Below are positions 63,602 through 64,000 of a stretch of 64,000 nt of DNA, one piece after another (within the stretch, counting starts at the first letter, position 1; the number at the start of each line of letters is the position of its first letter). The position numbers were made by a program, and so were the translations under genes. This stretch comes from Poteriospumella lacustris (taxonomy: Eukaryota; Sar; Chrysophyceae; Chromulinales; Dinobryaceae). Location: assembly GCA_008000375.1 (NCBI GenBank), contig SMOI01000021.1, positions 1-64,000 of the forward strand. The letters run 5' to 3'. Below the pieces are notes generated by a model. That model ran no database searches and was not told where the DNA came from. It was given only the letters and a program-made list of their open reading frames with translations.

Positions 63602-64000
63602 GCCGTCGCCCAGCGACGGTCGTCGGGCTGGCCACCCGGTCGCCTCTGTAATATAGTTCAGATACAGATTTAGTATATAGTAAAGCCTCGCCACATCCTT
63701 TGGCCGCGTCGCCGAAGAAACCCACAGGATGGACGAGAGAGTCGCTTGGCCAGAGATGGAGGTGGGAGCGGGAGGAGCGGTTCGAGGGAGCGAGGGAGAC
63801 GCGGGCGCGGCGGTTGCACTTGCACAGCGCACGACACAGGCGCCGCTCTCCGCTGCGCCGCGCCACAGCGCCGAAGGCGGCGCTCTCAACGATCGGGTCG
63901 ATTCAACCAAACCCCGGTCGAATCCACGACCGATCCACACCGAAAGCTCGTCCCGGGATCTTTCTTTCGTCTCTCGTGCGATTGCAGTTGGGCTATTCTG
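63602..64000. other. 3' flank of the coiled-coil gene, right edge
   Basis: Contains an AT-rich stretch at 63649-63682 (TATAGTTCAGATACAGATTT and onward) that could hold the polyadenylation region. Beyond it I see no gene to the window end. Confidence 0.4.

Noticed and set aside
59483-63940. 1485-codon minus-strand frame opposite the coiled-coil gene
   Set aside because: Leu/Arg/Val-rich low-complexity antisense translation; the plus-strand protein has proper coiled-coil heptads and an ATG in good context.

Overview
This is nuclear DNA of a eukaryote. It carries short GT-AG introns of about 55-125 bases, often with a CTGAC/CTAAC-like branch site close to the 3' splice site. The genes include VPS8, ALG12, two ELO fatty-acid elongases, a sphingolipid delta-4 desaturase and a glutamate-cysteine ligase of the eukaryotic type. 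Genes are dense and lie on both strands. No rRNA, tRNA, CRISPR array or transposon could be supported. Several features fit a protist or alga: a fused BIO3-BIO1 biotin gene, DUF285 (BspA-like) repeats, and a methylthiotransferase whose N-terminus looks like a signal peptide ending in Ala-Ser-Ala-Trp, as in heterokont or haptophyte plastid targeting. A secondary-plastid alga is my best guess, but nothing here proves it.

Layout. 0-20 kb has moderate base composition and well-formed introns. It holds a partial gene at the left edge (-), sphingolipid desaturase (-), an AT-hook protein (+), a RING-H2 protein (+), a CDC25/Acr2-like rhodanese (-), a small possibly N-myristoylated protein (-), a seven-segment membrane protein (+), glutamate-cysteine ligase (-), two tandem ELO genes (+), a membrane protein (-) and a SANT-domain protein (-). 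20-38 kb is very GC-rich: a large unknown protein with frame breaks (+), a two-helix membrane protein (+), ALG12 (-), a second frame-broken protein (+), a PP-loop/CxxC protein (-), a MiaB/CDK5RAP1 methylthiotransferase (-) and BIO3-BIO1 (-). 38-46 kb is less GC-rich: a small secreted-type protein (+), a DUF285 repeat protein (-), an unknown 829-residue protein (-) and an SDR enzyme (+). 46-64 kb is GC-rich again: an 1136-residue protein with a duplicated unrecognised domain (+), VPS8 with frame breaks (-), a GT41 glycosyltransferase with a signal peptide (-) and a 1266-residue coiled-coil protein (+).

The genes are ordinary single-copy housekeeping and unknown genes rather than an operon. The strongest local signals are a 643-base tract that reads as identical in the two neighbouring elongase genes although their flanks have diverged (gene conversion), a single-base-altered splice donor in the second elongase, a PP-loop protein resembling bacterial MurL/QueC enzymes, a new internally duplicated domain, and short introns built of TGTCTC-type repeats. 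Frame breaks in three GC-rich genes mostly shift in one direction, as expected from missing bases in the assembly; gene models there are provisional. Exon boundaries were deduced by eye from splice sites and reading frame.
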